Assembly (NCBI GenBank): GCA_020052215.1
Contig: JAGVPN010000158.1
Location: 1 to 5,885, forward strand
Source: Syntrophobacterales bacterium
Lineage (GTDB): Bacteria > Desulfobacterota > Desulfobaccia > Desulfobaccales > 0-14-0-80-60-11
Reading direction: 5' to 3'
DNA length: 5,885 nucleotides
Shown here: one piece after another, positions 1 to 4,630 of the stretch
Layout of the letters: each line of letters begins with the position of its first letter
How positions within the stretch are numbered: the first letter of the stretch is position 1
Notes under the pieces: model-generated
The model's database searches: none
Told to the model about the DNA's origin: nothing
The model's input: the letters and a program-made list of their open reading frames with translations, nothing else
Made by a program: the position numbers and the translations under genes

Positions 1-81
1 GACTATCCCCGGGATGAATTCCTCCAGCTGGAACAGGTCGAAATCGAGCGCCTCCGCAGCCTGCCCCGGGGGAAGAGGTAA
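1..81 (+). CDS. C-terminal tail of an unidentified protein (partial)
   Basis: Reading from base 1, the frame is open for 26 codons and closes with TAA at 79-81. The visible residues are hydrophilic and charged (DYPRDEFLQLEQVEIERL, then a basic end RGKR), as in the final helix of a soluble protein. The 5' part lies outside the window, so the family cannot be named. It is co-directional with the next three genes and ends 85 bases before the small cysteine-rich gene, so it may belong to the same transcription unit. A sugar kinase or another enzyme of the pathway would fit the neighbourhood, but nothing in these 26 residues shows it. Confidence 0.5.
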   Translation, partial: DYPRDEFLQLEQVEIERLRSLPRGKR

Positions 82-166
82 GCGCAGGGGCCAGGGATCA
101 GCCCACCAACAGCCGGGGCCAACTGTTCCACGGTGAATATCAAGATGGAGACAGGAGAGGCAATAA

Positions 167-376
167 ATGCCTATTGACGGTTATATTGATTATCAACGGC
201 GGGAATTTTGTAAAGACGTGCAATGTCCGGTACAGATGGATTTGGATAACCAACCACCGGACTCGGATGTGTATGAAAAGATCAGACAGACTTGTAAGGC
301 CGATTGTCGATACACCACCTATCAATTTCACCATTGGTTGATCAATAAAGGCTATTTGCTGGTCCGGCCGGAATAA
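167..376 (+). CDS. Small four-cysteine protein, likely metal-binding, function unknown
   Basis: A 69-residue protein starts at ATG 167 and is preceded by a good ribosome binding site (AGGAGAGG, 153-160). It has two cysteine pairs, C15-x4-C20 followed by Pro-Val-Gln, and C43-x3-C47, then a His-His-Trp motif (55-57) in the segment YTTYQFHHWLINKGYLLVRP. Four regularly placed cysteines plus histidines suggest binding of zinc or an iron-sulfur cluster. There is no signal peptide or membrane segment, so it is probably cytoplasmic. The TTYQFHHWLI.KGY..VRPE ending resembles short conserved hypothetical proteins I associate with deltaproteobacteria, but I cannot name a family. It sits 48 bases before the LsrF-like gene and is probably co-transcribed with it. 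Reality as a gene is well supported by the ribosome binding site and composition; function is open. Confidence 0.7.
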   Translation: MPIDGYIDYQRREFCKDVQCPVQMDLDNQPPDSDVYEKIRQTCKADCRYTTYQFHHWLINKGYLLVRPE

Positions 377-410
377 TTTTTTATAAATAATGTTAATAAT
401 GCTCAAGGGA

Positions 411-427
411 GAGGAGATTTGCCGATG
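411..427 (+). promoter_or_regulatory. Ribosome binding site that decides the LsrF-like start
   Basis: GAGGAG at 411-416 lies only 2 bases from the in-frame TTG at 419 but 8 bases from the ATG at 425. Normal spacing therefore favours ATG 425, giving a protein that begins MDWGMKNRL. E. coli LsrF contains a matching DWGM segment after a longer N-terminal extension that is absent here. Confidence 0.65.
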
Positions 428-1231
428 GATTGGGGAATGAAAAATCGCTTAAGCCAACTCATGCCGGGTGGCAAATGTTTTTTTATGCCCATCGATCATG
501 GCTATTTTCAAGGGCCGACTCGGAAGCTGGAGAGGCCGGGAGAGACCATAAAACCGCTGCTGCCTTATGCGGATGCGATCTTTGTCACCCGGGGGGTATT
601 GCGTTCCGCCATAGATCCGATAACCAGTAAACCGATTGTGCTGCGAGTCTCCGGCTGTACCAGCATGGTGGGCAAGGATTTGGCTAATGAGGAACTCACC
701 ACCTCCATTGCCGAAATTATCCGTTTGAACGCCTCGGCTGTGGGGCTGTCGATCTTTGTCGGCAGTGAATATGAAAAAGAGACGCTCAAGAATCTGGCCA
801 CGCTGGTAAATATGTGTGAGGATTATGGCATCCCGGTGATGGCGGTTACCGCGGTGGGCCGGGAATTGGACCAACGGGAGGCCCGTTATCTGAAATTATG
901 CTGTCGCATCGCCGCGGAGCTGGGCGCCAGGGTGGTTAAGACGTACTGGTGCGAGGAACATTTTGAGCAAGTGGTGAACGGCTGTCCGGTGCCGGTGATT
1001 ATGGCCGGTGGGCCCAAGTGTGAGACCGAACTGGAGGTGCTGGAATTCGTGCATGACGGCATCCAGAAGGGAGCCGTAGGGATCAATTTGGGCCGCAATG
1101 TCTGGCAGAGCGCTCATCCGGTGTCTATGGCCAAAGCCTTACGGGCGATTGTCCATGATAATGTTTCCGTCAAGCAGGCTCACGAGATCCTGAAGCAGAC
1201 CAAAGAAGATAATCCGAAAGCCAAAGCGTAA
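425..1231 (+). CDS. lsrF: LsrF-like class I aldolase/thiolase (DhnA/DeoC superfamily)
   Basis: 268 residues from ATG 425. It aligns by eye along most of its length with E. coli LsrF, the thiolase that cleaves 3-hydroxy-5-phosphonooxypentane-2,4-dione with CoA to DHAP and acetyl-CoA in autoinducer-2 breakdown. Shared blocks are DWGM.(N/S)RLS (2-10), DHGYFQGPT..LER (24-37), TRG.LRS (55-61), GSEYE (113-117), MAVTAVG (139-145), the Schiff-base lysine segment RVVKTYW with K172, GCPVPV.MAGG (186-196) and the phosphate-binding GINLGRN (219-225). It is a TIM barrel, cytoplasmic, and about 20 residues shorter than E. coli LsrF because the N-terminal extension is missing. No other lsr gene (transporter, kinase, LsrR) is visible. 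The true substrate may therefore be another phosphorylated ketose; related COG1830 enzymes include fructose-bisphosphate aldolases and ADH synthase. The dehydrogenase gene follows after 17 bases, implying an operon. Family membership is firm, AI-2 activity is not. Confidence 0.85.
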   Translation: MDWGMKNRLSQLMPGGKCFFMPIDHGYFQGPTRKLERPGETIKPLLPYADAIFVTRGVLRSAIDPITSKPIVLRVSGCTSMVGKDLANEELTTSIAEIIRLNASAVGLSIFVGSEYEKETLKNLATLVNMCEDYGIPVMAVTAVGRELDQREARYLKLCCRIAAELGARVVKTYWCEEHFEQVVNGCPVPVIMAGGPKCETELEVLEFVHDGIQKGAVGINLGRNVWQSAHPVSMAKALRAIVHDNVSVKQAHEILKQTKEDNPKAKA

Positions 1232-1248
1232 TATCAGGATTCACCTGG

Positions 1249-2226
1249 ATGCTGGTCGCCAAATACTACAACAATAACGATATTCGCCTGGAGGAACTTC
1301 CCACGCCGAAGATTGGGCCGGGGGAGATTCTGGTCAAGGTCCGGGCCAGCGGTATTTGCGGCACCGATGTAATGGAATGGTACCGCATCAAGAAGGCCCC
1401 CCGGATTCTGGGCCATGAGATCGCCGGCGAGATCGTTGAGTCGAAATCAGACAAATACCAACCAGGCGAGCGGGTTTTTGTCAGCCATCACGTGCCCTGT
1501 AATGACTGCAAATATTGCCGGGAAGACCATCAGACGGCCTGCGATACCTTGCATTCAGGCAACTATGATCCCGGCGGCTATAGTGAATTTGTCCGGGTGC
1601 CCAAAATCAATGTGGATTATGGGGTGTATGTCTTGCCGGAGCAGGTTTCCTATCTCGAAGGCACCATGATCGAGCCGTTGGCCTGCGGGGTCAGGGGGTT
1701 AGGGCTGATTGATATCCGGGCCCACCACACTGTGTTGATCCTGGGCTGCGGCATTTCCGGCATCCTGAATATTCAGTTGGCCAAGTTAACCGGCGCCCGG
1801 GTTATTGCCACCGACATGAATGAGTATCGCTTGAAGAAAGCGAAAGAATTCGGCGCGGATGAAGTGATCCACGCCGCTCAAGACCTGAGCCTGAAGGCGG
1901 ATCGGGTCATCATCTGCACCGGGGCGTACGCCGCGGTGGAGCAGGCGTTTAACTGCATAGATAAGAAGGGGATTATTCTCCTCTTTGCCATCCCCAACCG
2001 GGATATCGCCATTCCCATCCCGGACTTTTGGAGAAATGAACTCACGGTGACCTCATCCTACGGCGCCGCGCCGGTGGATTTGGCAGCCGCGCTGGACCTC
2101 ATCGCCCACCAAAAGATCAATATCCTCGACACCATCACCCAGACCCTGCCGTTAACCCAAATCCAGGCAGCCTTTAAAATTGTCGCCGAGGCCCAGGAAT
2201 CTTTGAAAGTGGTGTTGGAGCCCTAG
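1249..2226 (+). CDS. Zinc-dependent medium-chain alcohol/polyol dehydrogenase
   Basis: 325 residues from ATG 1249, with AGGA at 1236-1239 as ribosome binding site. It is a medium-chain dehydrogenase/reductase of the sorbitol/threonine dehydrogenase group. The N-terminal GroES-like domain carries the catalytic zinc ligands C37 (GICGTD), H56-E57 (GHE) and E142 (IEPLACG). The structural-zinc lobe has C84, C87, C90 and C98. The nucleotide fold has GCGISG at 166-171 and D189 at the end of the second strand, which favours NAD over NADP. At 325 residues it is slightly shorter than the usual 340-350, but no motif is missing. It would oxidise a secondary alcohol or polyol, or run in reverse on a ketone, in the cytoplasm. 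Only 17 bases separate it from the LsrF-like gene, so the two probably act on the same pathway. Substrate cannot be assigned; sorbitol, threonine and 2,3-butanediol-type dehydrogenases all share these motifs. Confidence 0.88.
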   Translation: MLVAKYYNNNDIRLEELPTPKIGPGEILVKVRASGICGTDVMEWYRIKKAPRILGHEIAGEIVESKSDKYQPGERVFVSHHVPCNDCKYCREDHQTACDTLHSGNYDPGGYSEFVRVPKINVDYGVYVLPEQVSYLEGTMIEPLACGVRGLGLIDIRAHHTVLILGCGISGILNIQLAKLTGARVIATDMNEYRLKKAKEFGADEVIHAAQDLSLKADRVIICTGAYAAVEQAFNCIDKKGIILLFAIPNRDIAIPIPDFWRNELTVTSSYGAAPVDLAAALDLIAHQKINILDTITQTLPLTQIQAAFKIVAEAQESLKVVLEP

Positions 2227-2227
2227 G

Positions 2228-2252
2228 AAAATAGGGACAGACACTATTTTTT
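2228..2252. terminator. AT-stem hairpin with T-tract between convergent genes
   Basis: AAAATAG (2228-2234) and CTATTTT (2244-2250) form a perfect 7-bp stem around a 9-base loop (GGACAGACA), followed by a run of six T (2247-2252). It begins two bases after the dehydrogenase stop and could act as a weak intrinsic terminator for the + strand operon. On the - strand its TAG (2246-2244) is the stop codon of the convergent gene. The GGGACAGACACTATTTT string resembles a recurrent intergenic motif that I associate from memory with IS200/REP-type (RAYT) repeats of deltaproteobacteria. Terminator and mobile-repeat readings are both possible. Confidence 0.5.
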
Positions 2253-2807
2253 GTTCTGTTTCCGGAGTTCCTCTTCTGCTGTTTGTTTAATGAGGGGATC
2301 TTTTGAGTGAAGGGCCTCAAGGATGACGGGCAGCGCGGGCTTAAGTTTCAAATTGAGCGGTTCCGGCGGTGAGAGGTGGACGCTGGTGTCCTGAAAGGGC
2401 CAGTCGATAGTCTGCTGCGGCAGAGGGGTGGCCTTGGGGTCCAGGATAAGCACTCTCTTAATATATCCTTTGGCTGTGACCTGGATGGAGACATCGGTTT
2501 GGAATAACCCTCCCCTGGCCTCCTGCTTCTCAAGGTGGAATACTCCGTTTCTGTCTGTCTTCGCCAATGCCTTGATCGCCTTATGCCCAACTCCATCAGG
2601 CAAAGGGTTGTCATGGCGCATCCAGATGACTTTTACGCTGGCGTCGGGGATGGGGTGTCCCGCTTCAGAATCGGTGACTGTTCCATGATAAGGACCGGCG
2701 AAGGGGAGTGGGAGAAAAAGCTGCCCCAGGTCAGAGGCCGCCGCGCCAGGTGGGATTATCAGGACCGCGTAGACTATAGCTGCTGCACAGGCCGACACGA
2801 CTGACAT
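2244..2807 (-). CDS. Exported carboxypeptidase-regulatory-like domain protein
   Basis: 187 residues from ATG 2807. The N-terminus is a hydrophobic, small-residue stretch (residues 4-24, ending GAAAS) that looks like a signal peptide with cleavage near A24, although it lacks the usual positive charge before the hydrophobic core. From about residue 40 comes GTVTDSEAGHPIPDASVKV, the opening strand pair of a carboxypeptidase-regulatory-like (prealbumin-like beta-sandwich) domain. It continues through KTDRNGVFHLEKQEA (about 83-97) and VSIQVTAKGYIKRVL. Such domains are found in periplasmic and surface proteins, where they serve binding or structural roles. The C-terminus (ILEALHSKDPLIKQTAEEELRKQNKK) is charged and helical, reminiscent of a single HEAT-type helix pair. 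An in-frame TGA stands one codon before the ATG, so the start cannot be moved upstream. It is a stand-alone gene convergent with the dehydrogenase operon. Fold assignment is moderately sure, specific function unknown. Confidence 0.7.
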   Translation of the reverse strand: MSVVSACAAAIVYAVLIIPPGAAASDLGQLFLPLPFAGPYHGTVTDSEAGHPIPDASVKVIWMRHDNPLPDGVGHKAIKALAKTDRNGVFHLEKQEARGGLFQTDVSIQVTAKGYIKRVLILDPKATPLPQQTIDWPFQDTSVHLSPPEPLNLKLKPALPVILEALHSKDPLIKQTAEEELRKQNKK

Positions 2808-2841
2808 CCTTCAGCTATCCCCCCTTAAGGTTGTTAATTTT

Positions 2842-2847
2842 ATTATG
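2842..2847 (-). promoter_or_regulatory. Possible -10 box for the exported protein gene
   Basis: On the - strand the sequence CATAAT (five of six matches to TATAAT) lies in an AT-rich stretch 34 bases before the ATG at 2807. No convincing -35 element is found at 16-18 bases upstream (the bases there read GGTTCC). This is therefore only a weak promoter candidate. Confidence 0.25.
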
Positions 2848-2911
2848 TTTCCCCAGCTGCGCCTGGAACCGGTCTGGGTGCGAAGCTCTGGGCATAAGTT
2901 AAATTTGAAGG

Positions 2912-3004
2912 TTAGAGAAAAACCTTGTAACCTGTCTTTAAGACCTGAGCCAGGCGTTTGGCCATGTTTTTGCCGATGGGGCGCTCCCGGCTCATATCAT
3001 AAGG
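2912..3004 (-). pseudogene. C-terminal remnant of an HTH (XRE-type) antitoxin
   Basis: On the - strand a frame open from 3004 to a TAA at 2914-2912 reads ...RERPIGKNMAKRLAQ..., ending in YKVFL. The pattern ERPIGKxMAKRLAxxL followed by a short aromatic tail is what the last two helices of a Cro/C1-type helix-turn-helix antitoxin look like (the segment after the recognition helix). The upstream HTH part is absent: TGA at 3007-3005, which closes the aldolase fragment in the same frame, stands directly before it. An ATG at 2995 could start a 27-residue peptide, but there is no convincing ribosome binding site, so a broken gene is more likely. It suggests that a second toxin-antitoxin gene once stood here and was cut by the rearrangement that placed the aldolase fragment. 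Family assignment rests on pattern memory only. Confidence 0.4.
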
Positions 3005-3127
3005 TCAACCTTTCATTTTATACTTCTCCCCCAAACGCCGCAGTTTCTCCACCTCCGCCGGGGGCAGGGGCGTCACCGGTCCCTGGAGCCGCCCCGCCAG
3101 GACCACCCGGGCAGTGTGTTCCAGCTT
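3005..3127 (-). pseudogene. 3'-end fragment of a class II aldolase gene
   Basis: This stretch copies the last quarter of the intact class II aldolase gene. On the - strand it reads KLEHTARVVLAGRL through EKLRRLGEKY, equal to residues 175-210 of the full protein, then its own ending KMKG and a TGA stop at 3007-3005. The copy has no start and lacks the catalytic residues, so it is non-functional. Four of the five altered codons are synonymous (the fifth is His205 to Arg), and the frame is preserved to a natural-looking C-terminus. That looks like the end of a diverged homologous aldolase gene rather than randomly decaying DNA. It lies directly downstream of hicB. Confidence 0.8.
3019..3127 (+). 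repeat. Direct repeat copy A (aldolase 3' end), 109 bp
   Basis: Aligned without gaps at an offset of 861 bases to 3880-3988, with 103 of 109 positions identical. The core 3037-3112 is identical over 76 bases. The six differences are all transitions (3023, 3026, 3034, 3035, 3036, 3113). Similarity stops sharply at 3018 on the left and fades after 3127 on the right. Together with copy B it brackets hicAB. Confidence 0.93.
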
Positions 3128-3139
3128 ATTTATTCTCGG

Positions 3140-3159
3140 TTCCAGGCTGCGCTTGGGAA
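3140..3159. repeat. Imperfect palindrome next to hicB
   Basis: TTCCAGGC (3140-3147) pairs with GCTT-G-GGAA (3151-3159) around a 3-base loop, giving eight pairs with one G-T pair and one bulged G. It lies 32 bases downstream of the hicB stop, between hicB and the aldolase fragment. It resembles the TTCCCAAGC..GCTTGGGAA type of dispersed intergenic palindrome seen in many bacteria. There is no T-tract, so it is not an obvious intrinsic terminator. Confidence 0.35.
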
Positions 3160-3190
3160 TCAGAAGAAGGGGGCAGCTCCTGCCAGAAAT

Positions 3191-3520
3191 CTACTGCGAC
3201 AACTTTGAACTGGCCAGCCGGTTCAGGCTGACGCCGGCTTCGGCAGCCTGAAGGGCCAGATCACGATGAACTTCGGGAGGAACGCGCACGACGAATTTGC
3301 CACTGTAGCGTCTGGAGGCAATGGGCTCGGGAGGCTCTTCCCCGTGTTCCCGCATATCCTGGACTACCTCAGCCACCACCTTCCGTATGCCTTTTAAAGC
3401 GGCTTCGGGGGTGGGGGCCAGCCAGCTTAAACCTGGAAACTCGGCGCACAGGCCCACGTACTCGTGGTCATCCTCTGACCAGGTTACCCGGTAGGTATAG
3501 CGATCATCTTTCAGTGCCAT
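3191..3520 (-). CDS. hicB: HicB-family antitoxin
   Basis: 109 residues from ATG 3520. The N-terminal half (YTYRVTWSEDDHEYVGLCAEFPGLS..APTPEAALKGI, about 8-45) is the partial RNase-H-like fold of HicB antitoxins, which covers the HicA toxin. The C-terminal part (YSGKFVVRVPPEVHRDLALQAAEAGVSLN, from about residue 72) is a ribbon-helix-helix DNA-binding domain. Such proteins neutralise HicA and repress their own operon. The start overlaps the end of hicA by 17 bases in a different frame, the usual toxin-first hicAB arrangement, which implies translational coupling; GGGG about 7 bases before the ATG may serve as ribosome binding site. The gene appears complete and undamaged. Downstream it is followed by the aldolase fragment. 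Confidence 0.9.
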   Translation of the reverse strand: MALKDDRYTYRVTWSEDDHEYVGLCAEFPGLSWLAPTPEAALKGIRKVVAEVVQDMREHGEEPPEPIASRRYSGKFVVRVPPEVHRDLALQAAEAGVSLNRLASSKLSQ

Positions 3521-3764
3521 TCTCCAACCCCAATCTTTCTATAGCCTTGAGAACCTGTTTTACCTGATAGGCTCTGGCTTTGCCTTTTTTGTTCTGTATG
3601 TTCACCCGGGGATCCCCCTGCCAAGGAGTCCGGTACACCCTGTGGCTGGTGCCGCCCCGGCGAGGTACGCCAAAGAAGTGGTCACAAACCTTGCACAGAT
3701 CACTAAAACGGACATCCTGGGGATTCCGCCTCATTTGTGCAAGGATTTCTTTGAGGTTACTCAC
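3504..3764 (-). CDS. hicA: HicA-family mRNA interferase toxin
   Basis: 86 residues, starting with GTG at 3764. HicA toxins are small double-stranded-RNA-binding-fold ribonucleases that cleave mRNA and stop growth when unneutralised. Visible features are RFSDLCKVCDHFFG (19-32), the catalytic-histidine motif GTSHRVY with H41, the beta-strand VNIQNKKGKAR and the final helix YQVKQVLKAIERL. The key histidine is present, so the toxin is probably active. It is longer than the minimal ~60-residue HicA and belongs to an extended form. An in-frame stop lies six codons upstream of the GTG; the alternative ATG at 3734 (codon 11) would drop SNLKEILAQ, which looks family-typical. There is no convincing Shine-Dalgarno before the GTG. 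The promoter predicted just upstream would give a very short or absent leader. The stop codon overlaps hicB. Confidence 0.88.
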   Translation of the reverse strand: MSNLKEILAQMRRNPQDVRFSDLCKVCDHFFGVPRRGGTSHRVYRTPWQGDPRVNIQNKKGKARAYQVKQVLKAIERLGLENGTER

Positions 3765-3773
3765 CTTTATTGA

Positions 3774-3801
3774 ACAGTATCACTATTGATATCATTGTCA
3801 A
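3774..3801 (-). promoter_or_regulatory. Predicted hicAB promoter (TTGACA / extended -10)
   Basis: On the - strand a perfect -35 box TTGACA (3801-3796) is followed after 16 bases by TACTGT (3779-3774), preceded by TGA as in an extended -10. The spacer holds the palindrome TGATATCA and two TGATA repeats, which could be a HicB operator. Transcription would start near 3767, only a few bases before the hicA GTG. The promoter lies inside the segment bracketed by the aldolase repeats, so the cassette carries its own expression signal. Confidence 0.55.
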
Positions 3802-3821
3802 CCTAATTCTGCCTCAGGTGA

Positions 3822-3837
3822 AGGTCCCGTGGGGCCT
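3822..3837. repeat. GC-rich inverted repeat downstream of the class II aldolase
   Basis: AGGTCCC (3822-3828) and GGGGCCT (3831-3837) are complementary with one T-G pair, separated by two bases. It lies 26 bases after the aldolase stop and upstream of the hicA promoter. As - strand RNA one pair becomes a C-A mismatch and no T-tract follows, so a terminator role for the aldolase transcript is only possible, not shown. Confidence 0.3.
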
Positions 3838-3862
3838 GCGTTGAGACTTATAATAGGTCTAC

Positions 3863-4510
3863 TCAACTACCCCCGCCCCTATATTTTTCCCCCAGGTGCC
3901 GCAGTTTCTCCACCTCCGCCGGGGGCAGGGGCGTCACCGGTCCCTGGAGCCGCCCCGCCAGGACCACCCGGGCGGTGTGTTCCAGCTTCTCCATTTTGTT
4001 GTAGGCGTCCGTCACATCCTGTCCCAGGGTCATGGCGCCGTGCCGGGATAAGAGGATGGCGTCATATTCCCGGAGGAAATCCCGGATGGCCTCCGGCACT
4101 TCCTCGGTGCCGGGGGTGGCATAGGGCGCGGTGGGAATCCCCCCGAGCGTAATCACCACCTCCGGCAAGATGGGTTCCAGCAAGTCGATCCCCGCCAGGG
4201 TGCAGGCGGTGGCGTAAGGCAGATGGGCATGCACCACGGCCGAAACCTCCGGGCGCAACTCATAGGCTAAGAGGTGCATCCGGATTTCCGAGGTGGGCGT
4301 CCCCTCCCCCGCGAGCACCCTGCCCGTAAGGTCCACGGTGATCACCTGATACGCCTCCATGAGTCCCTTGTTAATCCCGCTGGGGGTGGTGAGCACCCGG
4401 TCTCCCAGGCGCACACTGACATTGCCGTCGGTGGCGGCTAAGTAATTCTTGCGGTGCAGCATCCGGCAGACGCGCACGATGTCCTCTTTCAACTGCTGCT
4501 GGATTGACAT
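3863..4510 (-). CDS. Class II aldolase (fuculose-phosphate-aldolase family)
   Basis: 215 residues from ATG 4510, with AGGA 6 bases before it (4520-4517). This matches E. coli FucA in length and layout. The phosphate-binding loop is GNVS (29-32), with TPSG at 42-45; zinc ligands are H94 and H96 (VVHAHLPY) and H157 (SRHGAM), with the catalytic glutamate E75 in TSE. These cytoplasmic zinc enzymes split ketose 1-phosphates into DHAP and an aldehyde; relatives act on fuculose, rhamnulose, 5-deoxyribulose phosphates, or isomerise ribulose 5-phosphate. The substrate here cannot be assigned. The last 36 conserved codons are duplicated beyond hicAB, and this gene's final residues (RGGGS) differ from those of the fragment (KMKG), so its extreme C-terminus may be a replacement acquired at the repeat junction. 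The RpiR regulator gene lies upstream on the same strand but 552 bases away, so it probably has its own promoter. Confidence 0.87.
   Translation of the reverse strand: MSIQQQLKEDIVRVCRMLHRKNYLAATDGNVSVRLGDRVLTTPSGINKGLMEAYQVITVDLTGRVLAGEGTPTSEIRMHLLAYELRPEVSAVVHAHLPYATACTLAGIDLLEPILPEVVITLGGIPTAPYATPGTEEVPEAIRDFLREYDAILLSRHGAMTLGQDVTDAYNKMEKLEHTARVVLAGRLQGPVTPLPPAEVEKLRHLGEKYRGGGS
3880..3988 (+). repeat. Direct repeat copy B (inside the intact class II aldolase gene)
   Basis: Partner of copy A at 3019-3127, in the same orientation, 103 of 109 bases identical. It covers codons for residues 175-210 of the intact aldolase. The left boundary (3880) falls five codons before the stop, exactly where the two C-termini start to differ. 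Confidence 0.93.
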
Positions 4511-4562
4511 GATTGATCCTGAGGCAGCGCCGTCGGTTCAAAAGACCGTGGCCTGCCTTGAA

Positions 4563-4595
4563 AAGTTCAAAGTTCAAAGTTCAAGGTTCAAAGTT
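4563..4595 (+). repeat. Tandem heptamer repeat (AAGTTCA)n
   Basis: Three perfect units of AAGTTCA (4563-4583), a fourth with one change (AGGTTCA, 4584-4590) and a partial fifth (AAGTT) stand 53 bases before the aldolase ATG. Units of 7 bp like this commonly vary in number between strains by replication slippage. They are upstream of the coding region, where a number change could alter promoter spacing. Confidence 0.85.
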
Positions 4596-4630
4596 GGGGG
4601 TATGCCCATCATGAACTTTCCATAATTTGT

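Noticed and set aside
95..145. AACAG..CTGTT inverted repeat after the first partial gene as a terminator
   Set aside because: Only a 5-bp stem with a long loop and no T-tract; too weak to call.
374..400. AT-rich stretch with TATAAA/TAATAAT as an internal promoter before the LsrF-like gene
   Set aside because: No matching -35 box at proper spacing; AT-richness alone is not enough and co-transcription from upstream explains the layout.
419..424. TTG start for the LsrF-like gene
   Set aside because: It would leave only 2 bases after GAGGAG; ATG 425 has 8-base spacing and starts directly at the family motif DWGM.
449..874. - strand open frame opposite the LsrF-like gene
   Set aside because: It lies fully antisense to a strongly recognised enzyme, with no ribosome binding site or recognisable domain.
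2787..2798. Lipobox V-S-A-C near the start of the exported protein
   Set aside because: The cysteine is residue 7, leaving no room for a signal sequence before it, and an in-frame stop prevents an upstream start.
2845..3231. + strand frame with Pro/Gly-rich peptide, and a similar one at 3829-4152
   Set aside because: The shared PPPPGAGASPVPGAAPPGPPG peptide is just the reverse complement of the duplicated aldolase 3' end, not a repeated protein domain.
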